Notes under the pieces: model-generated
Seen by the model: the letters and a program-made list of their open reading frames with translations, nothing else
The model's database searches: none
Told to the model about the DNA's origin: nothing
Origin: Wurfbainia villosa
Lineage: Eukaryota; Streptophyta; Magnoliopsida; Zingiberales; Zingiberaceae
Length of the DNA: 64,000 bases
NCBI GenBank assembly: GCA_025175895.1
Contig: CM046000.1
Span: 95,588,753 to 95,652,752, forward strand
Direction of reading: 5' to 3'
Translations under genes and position numbers: made by a program
In this document: piece by piece, positions 1 through 10,310 of the stretch
How the letters are laid out: the number at the start of each line of letters is the position of its first letter
How positions within the stretch are numbered: position 1 is the stretch's first letter

Positions 1-900
1 CTTGTTCTTGAGCTTTGGATATTCGAACTTGATATGTCCAAACCTGTTGCATTCGTAACACCTAATATTAGAACTTTTGGGCTTACCTTCGTTGGGTTGA
101 GTGACGTTTCGCTTTTGGCCCTTGACTATCCTCCGAACTAGGTTGACTAGTTTGGGCTCCATTTCCGGGTCGACCTCCGAATCGGACTCATCTTCTTCCT
201 CCTTTGGGGGTGGCTTGCTCGCGGTTTTCTTCCTCGAACCTGCAAAAAGTGTTATAGCCTTCTCGGGTTCTGAGTTAGACTGCTCATGAAGTTCGAAATC
301 GGAAAACAACTCATCTAATCTAAGTTTTGAAAGATCCTTGGAGACCTTGTAGGAATCGACCATGGATGCCCATAAGGTAGTCCTAGGAAATGAGTTTAGT
401 ACATACCTAATAAGTTCGCAGTTTTTGACCTTTTGTCCGATCGCGTGTAGGTTATTGATGATATCTTGAATGCGAGCGTGAAGTTGCGTCGCCGTCTCAT
501 GTTCCTGCATTTTTAGATTCTATAACTTATTGAACAAGAGATCACGCTTACATACCTTGGCTTCATCGGTCCCTTCGTGTAGATCCACTAGTTTTGTCCA
601 AAGGTCCTTTGCGCTGATGAAGGGGCTAACGCAATTAAGCTCCTCCTTGGACAAGCCGCATTGGAGGATTTGAGTTGCCTTGGCATCGGCTTCGACTTGT
701 CTTTTTGTCGCATTGGTCAATTGGTCATAATCCAAGGATTCACCCACTTCGTTAGTCGGAAGTGTGAATCCTGTTTGGATTATGATCCACATCTCGATTT
801 GGGTTTTAAGAAAGCATTCCATCCGACCCTTCCAATAACGAAAGTCATCTCCATTGTAAAACGGAGGTCGGACGGTGCTAAAACCCTCGAGATGGGCCAT
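1..900 (-). pseudogene. gag: Family C gag (partial, broken)
   Basis: This is the capsid/nucleocapsid gene of the minus-strand C element. The start codon complement at 898-900 opens MAHLEGF, followed by a YW-containing N-terminal gag domain and a KELNCV/DLWTKL section typical of copia gag. An in-frame stop lies at 520-522, where the other copy reads a tyrosine codon. Reading continues beyond it to a coiled, acidic section and a CCHC-type zinc knuckle (CYECNRFGHIKFEYP, roughly 20-65), in which the last cysteine has become tyrosine. The gene is cut by the window edge. Identity as retrotransposon gag is firm; function is lost. Confidence 0.82.
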
Positions 901-1095
901 TGAAACAAATAAAACAAGAGGATGAAGCGGAAGAAACCTAAAAACACAAACGACGGAAATGTCCCAAGACTCGCGTCTTGGATTAGCAGTGCGGGAGAAG
1001 AAAAAAAAATACACGAATGAAAAAGAAAGAAAAAAAATCGAAAAAAAATCTGTAGAAAGCTAGATTGGTGGTTTCACCAAATCTTAGCACCCCCT

Positions 1096-1109
1096 GCTCT
1101 GATACCAAT
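1096..1109 (-). promoter_or_regulatory. Primer binding site (initiator Met tRNA)
   Basis: The plus strand reads GCTCTGATACCAAT just left of the LTR, that is ATTGGTATCAGAGC on the element strand, complementary to the 3' end of initiator-Met tRNA. The last positions of the usual GAGCC end are altered. Confidence 0.85.
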
Positions 1110-2223
1110 TGTTGGATCAAGCGGATCGCTAGAGGGGGTGGTGAATAGCGATAAAACTTTTCGTACGAATTCGTTCGAGTAGACAATTAAATGCAGCGGA
1201 AGATAAATGAAAGATAAATGAGACAAGAAGATTTTTTACTTGGTTCGTAGCTTTCGGCTACTACTCCAAGGCCCTAGTGGTCCTTGACCACGCACGGAGG
1301 GCAAAACACAAAACGAACTCCTCCTCGTTGGAGGTAGGAGTTGATCGAATACAAGAAATCACAAAAGCTTGAGGTAGAGGGACACTCCCCCTCTCCTCGT
1401 TACGATAAAAACTCCGAGACAATAATATGAAAAGAAATAAACTGAATTGAATCTTATACCGATGAAAAATATAAACACTTAAACTTAGAGGGCCGGAGAA
1501 GTAGCACTTCATTGTCAGAGAGTTGCAACGTTGCGGAGGCTTTTGGGAACTTAGAATTGATGAGAAAACCCTAGGAGACACCCTCCTTTTATAGCCTTTG
1601 AGCCCCTTCTCGAGAGGAACTTTAGCCAATGAGATTTGAGCACCAATCCCCTTGAAATGAGGTGATTAGCCTTGACTCCTCGAAGCTGATCCTTGACCAA
1701 CAGTCGACTGATGGACATCATCAGTCGACTAATGGCAGCATCAGTCGAATGCTGACCACCGGTAGTCGACTGATGGACGACAGTCGAGTCCTCTAAGCTA
1801 ATAGTCGACTGATGCTAGCTGCAAGTCAAAATTAGCTTAATAAAAATACTATTTCGACGGCCGCCGACCATCCGATCTCGACCTAGACCATCCATGGGAT
1901 GTGTTTGGTCAGATCTATGCTTAAGACCATCCCCGTAAGGAGGATATGACCTCTCTTACACTCACACACACACGAGCTTACCTCGATACTTACTGTGTCA
2001 CTTTTGCTTCCGGCCTTCCACTCGATTCCTTCGGCTTCCTACAAAATCACTCGAGTGTTGCCCGACCACCGCAGCTTCCTCCGGGTGTCGCTAGCCTTCA
2101 GCTCCAGCGTTGGCACTTTTCTACACACTCAATTTAGCTCGTGAGATAACAATATGAGCTTAACTTTGTATCGTTTGCTATAATCAAAACTCTGGTTCGA
2201 CTTAGGTGCCTACTGCACCAACA
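1110..2223 (-). repeat. Family C LTR (5' LTR of the minus element)
   Basis: On the plus strand the LTR begins TGTTGGATC after the inverted PBS and ends CACCAACA. It is homologous to the LTR pair at 44579-45680 and 52164-53259. A TATA box (CTATAAAAGG on the minus strand) lies near 1584-1594. Several GTCGACT palindromes cluster at about 1690-1815. Length is 1114 bp, close to the 1102 and 1096 bp of the other copies. Confidence 0.9.
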
Positions 2224-2242
2224 ATAAGGAGTTGCATACTTT
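2224..2242. other. Short pre-insertion sequence between elements C and A
   Basis: Nineteen bases separate the end of the C LTR from the outer A element. The last five (ACTTT, 2238-2242) recur at 37004-37008, right of the outer A 3' LTR. This short piece is therefore the left half of the sequence that continues at 37009. Confidence 0.6.
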
Positions 2243-2244
2243 AT

Positions 2245-2407
2245 TGTTGGGATGTATACTGAAAAGTTTATCTTTTGTATGAACATCTTTATTTTGAAAT
2301 AAGAATCACATAATCATTGTTTGCATATTTTTATGGTTATTCATATTGTCTAATACATTACATTGTAGATAACATGGTGTGTGCTGTCACATGGGAGACC
2401 ATGTTAT
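2245..2407 (+). repeat. Family A LTR, first 163 bp only (outer element 5' LTR)
   Basis: It starts TGTTGGGATGTATACTG, follows the A LTR start closely and stops at CATGTTAT, where an A LTR in the opposite orientation begins. It is the left stub of the outer element's 5' LTR. Confidence 0.85.
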
Positions 2408-4507
2408 TGAAGGGTTTTGCTTATCGAGTCCGTGAGGGGAGACTTCGCTTCCCAATTCACCTCGGTAGCTTGACCATGGCGATCCCTTCGATGTCCCCGG
2501 ATTAAAAAAAAAAATAATCCTAGACAAAAGGGATTGCCCAAACCACCAAGTCATCGTCGTGCTATTCGTTTAGAGAGGTCACTTGAACAAACTAATTGTT
2601 CAAGCGACCATCCTCTATTCTACGAGTAGCCGCGGAATAGACGATGTCCGGATCATTGGTTTTTGTGTTTATGCTAGGGATCCAAGTATTATTTAGCCAT
2701 TTACAGATTTATAACATGCTTGTAATTGAAAAACAAAAACAAGCAACAAACAAAAGAAGAAAGTAGAATAGGTATAACTCTCGATCTTCTAATGTATGAC
2801 CTTCCTCCTTTTGGACGTCGTGTGGGCGACGATCCACCTAAAGTCGAAGCTCCTAGATCGCAAATCTTCCTTCCTTGCTCTTCCAAAGCAAGAGGAAGAA
2901 TAGAAACAAGGTTTTTCTCCTCTCTAGTATCAACCAACAAGGAACCAAAACTTTCCTTGCCGCCAGCCAACTAGATGAAGGAGAAGATGGTGGAAAACAA
3001 CCAAGACACCAAGGGAAGCCCTATATCTTGTTTCCACCACCTAAGGAGAAGGAAAAGAGGCCTTTGAATGCTGCCCAAGGGCTGGGATAGGGATGTGGGT
3101 GCCAGCCACCAAAGGAGGAAGAAGAAACAAAACTTTCCTTATTTGGTGCCACCCAAACCTTCTAAACCCTAAGCCTACAAACCCTAATCCTACCTTTCCT
3201 TATGGCTGGCCATGGAAGAGGGGAAGAAGAATAGGATGAGCTCATGCCAAAGTAGAGAGGAGAAGAATAGGGGCCGACCAACCTTTGGAAGAAGAAGGAA
3301 TACCTCCTTGAGATGCTGCCCACCCCTAACTCCCAAAACCCTAACCCTAGCCACCACTCCCAATCCTAATCCAATTAGGATTGGTTGCCGCCCAAGCTAA
3401 TCCCCTCATCTATCCTTTATCTTGCCGCCCACTTCATGACTCTATTTATAGAGTTGGGCTCAAGCCATGAATTAATCTCATTCATTGGTTCTAGGGATTT
3501 AATCTCAACCGTCGGATCTAGAGATTTAATCTCAACCGTCGGATCTTAGAGATTTAATCTCTACCAATGGATCTTAGAGTTTTGTTTCTATCCATTGGAT
3601 CTAAGCATCATGAGGTGTTAATAGGCTACATTAGGGACCATGAGGAGGAGTTGGGTCTTGGCCACCCATGGATCAAGCCCACATAAAGTCCGATCCACTA
3701 ATGATGATCCAATCCACTAAAGGTTCATCATTGATCAACCTCACCAACCCCCATATGATAATATGGGCTCCATATATTATTTGCATATTTTCTCCCCGTG
3801 TTTAAGATCTTGAGTGTCCGTCGATTTATTAATTTACTGACCATTAATTAATCAACATCTAACTCCTTGAGTAGTACCACTCAACCTTTTCATCATGCCG
3901 ACCAAGTCCACCTGCAGGGTTTACATGATGAACCTTATGAGCTCCTCAAGGGGACATCATCATCCTAATATACAGGACACGGTTTCCTCCTATAATCAAT
4001 GACACACCATATAAATAATATCATCTCCCAACTTATCGAGTCTATCGATTTAATCTATAAATCTCGCCCATTGGTAAATCAAAGAGATGAGTACTAAGTA
4101 TATGTGCCCGTTATTATATCGGGATTAAGAGCATGTACTAAATAATATCTGAGGTCCTATTCGATTATGTAGTCAGCAATAAATCGAATCACCTCTATGT
4201 CGGTCCTGCTCAATACACACAAAGTGCACTAGTGTGATTCTATGGTCAAGACAAACCAATACCAAATCACAGTACAACCATTCCGATGGTTTATCCAAAG
4301 CCATCTCGGTTGTGAGCCTTTACTTATACTTTACAAGGAGCCGATAACATGATCTCCCGTGTGACATCACACACCATGTTATCTACAATATAATGTATTA
4401 GACAATATTGCATAACCATAAAAATATGCAAACAATGATCATGTGATTCTTATTTAAAAATAAAGATGTTCATACAAAAGATAGACTTTTCAGTACACAT
4501 CCCTACA
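2408..4507 (-). repeat. Family A LTR (3' LTR of the minus element)
   Basis: On the plus strand it starts TGAAGGG and ends CATCCCTACA, the reverse of the usual TGTAGGGATG...CCCTTCA. It is followed by the inverted PPT. It contains the inverted TATA region (about 3440-3455), rounds of a GTCGGATCT repeat at 3480-3600 and an internal small ORF on the minus strand at 2701-2970. Confidence 0.92.
2701..2970 (-). other. Small ORF in A LTR (89 aa), coding status unknown
   Basis: The frame opens MAGGK, contains SSPTRRPKGGRSYIRR and ends in a hydrophobic stretch. The same frame with the same MAGGK start occurs in the three LTRs of the tandem array (14569, 21453, 28351). It lies downstream of the TATA box, so it would sit in the transcript leader as an upstream ORF. 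I know no protein family for it. It may simply be a frame kept open by chance and shared descent. Confidence 0.3.
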
Positions 4508-4518
4508 ATCTCCCACTT
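4508..4518 (-). promoter_or_regulatory. Polypurine tract of the minus A element
   Basis: The inverted sequence ATCTCCCACTT (AAGTGGGAGAT on the element strand) touches the 3' LTR and is identical to the PPTs at 20068, 26966 and 35029. It would prime plus-strand DNA synthesis. Confidence 0.85.
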
Positions 4519-5325
4519 ATACTAAAAGACTATGCTATCTTCAAACTGCCATACATCTAATCTCCATTCCCTCCACATGCCGATCAAAAGCTCTCGCCGG
4601 AAGGGCCTTAGTGAAAGGATCTGCCAGGTTATCCTCCGATGCAATCTTGGCCACAACAACTTCTCCTCTCTTTACGATTTCTCATATCAGGTGGTACTTG
4701 CGCTCTATGTGTTTACTAGCCTTATGGGCTCGTGGTTCCATCGAGTTTGCAACTGCACCACTATTATCACAATAAATTATGATAGTTCTGGGAAAACCAG
4801 GAATCACATCCAAGTCCATCAGGAAGTTCCTGAGCCATACAGCTTCATTAGCCGCCTCAGAGGCTGCCACATACTCAGCTTCCATAGTAGAGTCCGCCAC
4901 GCATTTCTACTGGACACTCCTCCATTCAATGGCTACACCTCCCAATGTAAACACAAAACCTGAGGTAGACTTACTATTATCCCTATATGATTGGAAGTCG
5001 CAATCCATGTAACCCACATGGAGTAATTGATCTGGCCGGTAAACTAGCATATAATCCCTAGTCCTTCTCAAAAACTTCAATATATGCTTTACCGCAGTCC
5101 AATATCCCTGTCCTGGATTACTCTGATATCTGCTGATTATGGCCACGGCAAAGTAGATATCTGGTCTCGTACAGAGCATCACATACATGAGGCTTCCTAC
5201 TGCCGAAGCATAAGGAACCTCCTTCATCTCCTCTATCTCCTCAGATGATCTAAGACACATCTCCTTAGATAAAGGAACTACATGCCTGAAAGGTAGAAAA
5301 CCTTTCTTGGAGTTTTGCATGCTAA
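4519..5325 (-). pseudogene. pol: Family A pol, RNase H end (broken)
   Basis: This is the C-terminal part of the minus element's pol: end of RT, then RNase H with the ADSTMEAEYVAASEA and IYCDNSGAVANS blocks typical of copia RNase H. Two frames (4682-4900 and 4907-5320) carry it, with a break near 4900. Substitutions such as YMDCDFQS in the YTDSDFQS block suggest age. The gene is interrupted at 5325 by the B insertion and continues at 12034. Confidence 0.85.
5321..5325. repeat. Target site duplication GCTAA (left)
   Basis: GCTAA at 5321-5325 is repeated at 12029-12033, directly outside the B element ends (TGTTGG and CCCTACA). Confidence 0.92.
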
Positions 5326-6269
5326 TGTTGGAATGTATACTGAAAGCCTAGCTCTTTTTCTATGAACATTTTATTTTGGAATAAGAATCACATGATCATT
5401 GTTTGCACTTTATATATTTATTATATGTGTGTGCATATTGTCTAATATTTTACATTGTAGATAACATGGTGCTTGGTGTGGCATAGAAGATCATGTTATC
5501 AGTCCCTTATAAAATATAAGTAGAGGCTCACAACCAAGATGGTTTTGGACAAACCATTGGCATGGTTGTAGTGTGGCTTGGTATTGTTTTGTCTTGAACA
5601 TAGAGTTACACTAGTACACTTAGGTGTATTGAGCAGGACCGACATAGAGATGATTCAATTAATTGCTGACTACATAATTGAATCGGACCTCGGATATTAT
5701 GTTGTACATGCTCTTAATCCCGATATAATAACGGGCACATGTACTTAGTATTTATTTCTTTGATTTACCAGAGGGTGAGATTTAGATAGATTAAATCAAT
5801 ATGCCCGATAAGTTAGGAAATGATATTATTTACATGGTGTGCCGTTGATTATAGGAGGAAACCGTGTCCTATATATTAGGTTGATGATGTCCCCTTGAGG
5901 AGCTCATAAGGTTCATCATGTAAACCCAGCTGGTTGACTTAGTCAACATGATGATAAAGTTGAGTGGTACTACTCGAGGAGTTAGACGTTAATTAATTGA
6001 TGGTCAGTAAATCAATTAATTGACGGACATTCGATATCTTAAACACGAGGAGATGAATGTACAAATAATATATGGAGCCCATATTAATTTATGGGGGTTG
6101 GTGAGTTAGTTCAATGATGATCCTTTAGTGGAATGGAACATCATTGATGGATCAAGTTTGTGTGATTCCGATCCATCGGGTGGCCAAGATCCAACTCCTC
6201 CTTATGGTCCCTATCGTAGCCTAATATAATCCTCATGAAGTCTAGATCCAAGGATGTAAAACAAAACTC

Positions 6270-6590
6270 TAGAACCAATGGTTGGGATTAAATCCCTAGA
6301 TCCGATGGTTGGGATGAAACCCTAGAACCAACGGTTGGGATTAAATCCCTAGATCCGATGGTAAGGATGAAACCCTAGAATCGACGATTGGGATTAAATC
6401 CCCAGATCCGACCGTTGGGATAAAACCCTAGATTCGATGGTTGGGATGAAACCCTAGATCTGAAGGTTGGGATGAAATCCTAGATCCGACGGTTGGGATG
6501 AAACCCTAGATCCGACTGTTGGGATAAAACCCTAGATCCGACGGTGGAGATTAAATCCCTAGATCCGATGGTGGAGATTAAAGGAGGCTT
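6270..6590 (+). repeat. Degenerate tandem repeat with six telo-box motifs in B LTR
   Basis: A unit of about 26 bp (GATCCGACGGTTGGGAT plus AAACCCTA or AAATCCCTA) is repeated a dozen times. AAACCCTA occurs at 6317, 6370, 6423, 6449, 6501 and 6527. The array ends just before the TATA box. Confidence 0.85.
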
Positions 6591-6600
6591 AAGCCCAATT

Positions 6601-6610
6601 CTATAAATAG
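6601..6610 (+). promoter_or_regulatory. TATA box of the B LTR promoter
   Basis: CTATAAATAG lies directly after the telo-box array and before the GGCCGG-rich leader, at the position expected for the U3/R border. The other B copy has CTATATATAG at 59711. Confidence 0.6.
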
Positions 6611-6677
6611 AGGGCTTAGGTTGGGCGGCAAGTAATGGTTCAATTGGAGTTAAGGTTTTAGGTTGGGCGGCTAGGGT

Positions 6678-7040
6678 TTGGAAGCTTTGGCTTGGGCGGC
6701 AACTCTTGGACAAGAAGCCGACGCCCATCTTCTTCCAACAAAGTGTGGTCGGCGCCCATCTTCTTCCATCAAGTTGTGGCCGGCACCCATCCTCTTTGTT
6801 CCCTCTCTCATTCCTTGGCTGGCAGCAACCTCTCTTCAAGGTTGGCCGGCGTTCATTCATCCATTCTCTCTAAGGTGGCCGGCGGTTCTCCATACATTGG
6901 TGGCCGACGCTTCATCCATTCATTCCTTGGCCGGCGGTTACATCAAACTCCCTTGCTTGGTGGCCGGTTCTAGAAAGGAAAAGTTTTATTGGTTCTTCTC
7001 TTTGTTCACAGCGAATAAGGAAGGGAAGAAGGCGATCTAG
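6678..7040 (+). other. Open frame in B LTR (120 aa), coding status unknown
   Basis: An ORF starting MEALAWAATLGQEAD, with no recognisable domain, built from the repeated GGCCGGCG leader. The 3' LTR of the same element keeps an ORF of equal length at 11255-11617. In the leader it would act as an upstream ORF. The repeat-driven composition argues against a real protein. Confidence 0.2.
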
Positions 7041-7290
7041 AAGCCTTCTACTCGTGGAGGATCTTCGCCCACACGTCGTCCACGAGGAGGATACGACATA
7101 CGGTAGAAGATCGTGAGGAATAAAAGTTTTATAACTTTATTTTCTGATCTTAGCATGTTCATTTATGTGTTCATTATACAAGTGTGCATTGGTATATATT
7201 TTGTATAATCATGGACCCCGAAGACAAACACAAAAACCGGCGATCCGTCCCTCGTCTCTTCCACGGCTAACGAACTAGAAGAGTTGTGTT

Positions 7291-7315
7291 GCTTGAACAA
7301 CTAGTTTGTTCAAGC
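7291..7315 (+). repeat. Perfect inverted repeat in U5 of B LTR
   Basis: Arms GCTTGAACAA and TTGTTCAAGC (10 bp) flank CTAGT. The same hairpin, with 8-10 bp arms, sits at the matching place in most A and B LTRs of the window. Confidence 0.85.
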
Positions 7316-7453
7316 GATCACTCAACTTGTTATCACGACGACGAATTGGTTGTGCTAAGGAAACTCATCCCATCCGAATTAATTCTTTCATTAGTGAAAA
7401 TTTTAATCCGGGGACATGGGAGCCAATGAGCCTCCGAAGCAACTCCCTACATT

Positions 7454-7466
7454 TGGTATCAGAGCC
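7454..7466 (+). promoter_or_regulatory. Primer binding site (initiator Met tRNA)
   Basis: TGGTATCAGAGCC, two bases after the LTR end, is complementary to the 3' end of plant initiator-Met tRNA. Confidence 0.92.
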
Positions 7467-8516
7467 ACGGTTTCCGGTTTTGTGTGTTTTGGATTCGGTT
7501 ACTTTCATGCACATATCATATATTGAGTATGCCGGATAATAGTAGGATGTGCGTAGGCTAACTTTTTGGTTGCAGGCATAAGATCCGACTATTTTGGCTA
7601 TTTGGTTGTATGTGATTGTTTTGTGTGTGATTGTATGTATATTATTTGAATCCTCGGGGTTGACGAGGCTACATTAGTATTTAATTTTTGAAATTAAATA
7701 CGACATTGTTTAGCCGCTCATTTTAGTTTACTTTCGATCTAGATTATTTGTACACTCCTTCGTGGAGTATAGGATCGATGGATGTAAATCAAAATGATAT
7801 ATCTCGACTCGGATTTCTTTGGTGACTTGCGCACGGGAAAAGATGGAGCGGACGAGGTGGCGACACGACGGGATGCGTATTGGAGAACAATGCCATAATA
7901 GTTGGAAAAATTCTGTTTTTTTTCCCATATTTATTGCTTATTTGTTTTATATGCATGTTGTGTATGCTTTAAAATTCCTCATTTTCAATTTACTAAGTGG
8001 GAGAGGGATATTTTAATTAATTCCCGTGACCTCCATTACAATTTGACGTGTGATGCAACAAACTTGTGTGTCGGCTCTGAGTGCCTTCCTCCCTGCGGAC
8101 GGGTTTGTTTTTGGATCACTAGGTCAAATAATGGTTATCGGAAATTATCTAGGAGCATGTGTACTTCCACAGCGGTAAGGCACATAATTCGAAATAATTC
8201 CCTTAGTATCGTGTAATGGTGCACACTTAGATGCAAATAAAAGTATCCTCCCCATCGGAGTCACTGCTTTTATTTGTAGGGCCAAAGAGGAACCAACTAT
8301 TAATTTTATTTGTCAAAAAGTAAGGTTGACAAGATAATAAAATTAATGGGTAAAACCTCCTCTTACAAATGTAGAATTCGTATACGTCCACACAGCGTGA
8401 CATGCGATATTCTCGGTGATTTGAGGTGTTGGTTGATTTCGGAATTTTATTGTTTTGAGGAATCAATAATATTTGAAATCTAATATTTTGATCATTGTGA
8501 TTTTTAGGATTTTCAA
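7467..8516 (+). other. Family B leader (5' UTR)
   Basis: About 1.05 kb between PBS and gag has no long reading frame. It holds the octamer GGCTCTGA complementary to the PBS (8073-8080), a long stem-loop (8299-8347) and a pyrimidine-rich TTTTTAG just before the gag start. The other hairpin conserved in A leaders (GCAAACAAAC arms) is decayed here. Confidence 0.8.
8299..8347 (+). other. Conserved leader stem-loop
   Basis: Arms ATTAATTTTATTTGTCAA and its near complement form a 12-bp stem, a 4-nt one-sided bulge and a 6-bp stem, with loop AAAGTAAGG. Copies are at 15966, 22849, 30477 (minus) and 61398. Relative to family A, one pair has changed from C-G to T-A on both arms. Confidence 0.75.
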
Positions 8517-10310
8517 ATGGTTTTCAACCCACTTGCTGTGATATTAAAAGAAAATAAACTTACTGGACCAAACTATATTGATTGGAAAAGAAATCTGGAT
8601 ATTGTCTTAACTGCGGAGGAGTACAAATTTGTACTCTTCGAGGTCTATCCTCCTAAGCCCACCGATGACTCTGATGAAAAGGAGAAAGAACGTTATAAGA
8701 AATGGATCAAGCCAGATGAGATGGCGCAGTGTTACATTTTGGTATCTATGTCAAATGTGCTACAACATCAGCATCAGGCCATGGCCACAGCTTATGACAT
8801 GATGTTCAATCTCAAGGAACTTTTCAGACATCAGAGTAGGGCGGTTAGACAGGAGGCGATGAAAATTTGATGACGACCACCATGATCGAGGGAACACCCG
8901 TTAGGGATCATGTTCTCAAGATGATGGCTCATCTTAATGAGATGGAAGTCCTCGGAGCAGAGATCGATGGGGAAACCCAGGTCGATATCATTCTCCAGTC
9001 TCTGCCTAGGAGTTTTGAGCAGTTCCGCCTCAACTACAACATGAACAAGAGGTTGTATTCGTTGGCGGAGCTTCTGACAGAACTCCAGGCGGCAGAGGGG
9101 ATTTTTCGTCAAAGTGCTCAAGCCATGGTCGCTCAGAAGGTTTCTTCCTCTAAACCGAAAGGTAAGAAGAAGAAGAATCAAGGTGGAGCGAAGAAAGTGG
9201 TAGTGGGACCTCAGGCAGGAGTGAAGAAGCCGAAAGGCAAGTGCTTCACTTGCAAGCAGACTGGACATTGGAAGGCGGACTGTCCTCGCCGAAAGAACAA
9301 AGGTATATCTTCTTGTTTAGTTGTTGAAACATGTTTAGCGGTGTTATCTACTAGTGCCTGGTGTGTAGATACAGGAGCCACTGATCATGTATGCAATACA
9401 TTGCAGGGGTTCCAAGAAACCCGACGACTAGCTGAGGGAGAGATTACCGTCTTCATGGGCAATGCTTCAAAGGTAGCGGCTATTGCAGTGGGAGACGTTT
9501 ATTTGTCTTTTGATAGGAATAAAGTTTTGGTTTTGAGAAATTGTCTTTATGTACCTACTTTTAGAAAGAATTTAATTTCAGTTTCTAAATTGTTTATGGA
9601 TGGATATTCTATTTCTTTTAATGACAAAGTGGTTATAAAAAGGAATAGGGAGATTATCTGTTCTGGTACATTGGCTGGAAATTTATATACTCTTGAACCG
9701 AAAACTCCCACGATGCATATAAAAGTCAATAACTCATCTTCTAAGTCTAATAAGAGAAAAGAACCTTCGCAAATGAACCAGACATATCTTTGGCATCTAA
9801 GGCTTGGTCATATTAAGCTAAGCAGAATTCAAAGGTTGATAACTGATGGACCTTTGGGTTCATTAGTGGTGGAGGATCTCCCAACCTGCGAATCTTGCTT
9901 GGAAGGTAAAATGACCAAGAGGCCTTTCAAGGCCAAGGGGTATAGAGCCAAAGATATGTTAGAATTGGTTCATTCTGATTTGTGTTGTCCTATGTCTATC
10001 CAGGCAAGAGGTGGTTTTGAATATTTCATCTCTTTTATAGACGATTATTCAAGATATGGATACATTTACTTGATGCGCCGCAAGTCTGAATGCTTTGACA
10101 GGTTCAAAGAATTCAAGGCTAATGTGGAGAACCGTCAAGGTAAGAGTATCAAGACCCTACAATCTGATCGTGGTGGTGAGTACCTCTTGGGAGAGTTTAG
10201 GAATTACTTATCAGAGGCTGGGATTCAATCCCAATTGTCTGCACCTGGCACACCCCAGCAGAATGGTGTAGCGGATACGGCAATGTATAGTCTGAACTTG
10301 GTTCCATCCG
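8517..10310 (+). pseudogene. gag-pol: Family B gag-pol (gag, protease, N-terminal integrase; truncated)
   Basis: The frame opens MVFNPLAVILKEN and holds a copia gag domain (KLTGPNYIDWKRNLD). It has lost a base near 8866, where gag shifts frame. The second frame (8867-10456) then runs open through a basic linker, a CCHC zinc knuckle (CFTCKQTGHWKADC, about 9240-9285), the protease motif CVDTGATDH (about 9360), the integrase zinc-binding HLRLGH...CESC block and the first two catalytic-domain blocks (HSDL, DDYSRYGYIY). After PQQNGVA, 90 bp of integrase are missing, and at about 10308 the reading runs into LTR sequence. RT and RNase H are absent, so this copy depends on another element for movement. 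Confidence 0.9.

Larger units (their letters stand above)
1..2223 (-). mobile_element. Family C (Sirevirus-like) copia fragment, 5' LTR plus gag, cut by window edge
   Basis: A minus-strand Ty1/copia element enters the window here. Read on the minus strand it shows a 5' LTR (2223 to 1110), a PBS immediately inside it, a short leader and the gag gene, which runs off base 1. The LTR and gag match the nearly complete plus-strand element at 44579-53259, so both belong to one family. The Sirevirus assignment rests on the pol of that better copy and on the palindrome-rich LTR. The rest of the element lies outside the window, so no target duplication can be tested; the bases right of the LTR are ATAAG. 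Confidence 0.88.
5326..7451 (+). repeat. Family B 5' LTR
   Basis: Starts TGTTGGAATGTATACTG and ends CTCCCTACA; 2126 bp. It matches the LTR at 58433-60555 and the truncated 3' LTR. It is related to the A LTRs (same opening, same middle, same U5 hairpin) but differs strongly in the stretch around the TATA box and downstream, which in B is rich in GGCCGGCG. Confidence 0.92.

Noticed and set aside
101..289. Short plus-strand frames over the C gag and similar frames opposite pol genes
   Set aside because: They are mirror frames of the minus-strand or plus-strand retroelement genes and carry no motif of their own.
2408..4507. Foldback (inverted-repeat) transposon formed by the opposed A LTRs at 2245 and 2408
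   Set aside because: The shared private bases and ACTTT flanks show the left stub belongs to the LTR at 35040, so the opposed pair is a nested insertion.
6317..6534. Interstitial telomere repeat
   Set aside because: AAACCCTA recurs, but inside a 26-bp unit with unrelated sequence, not as contiguous TTTAGGG repeats; it is an LTR repeat.
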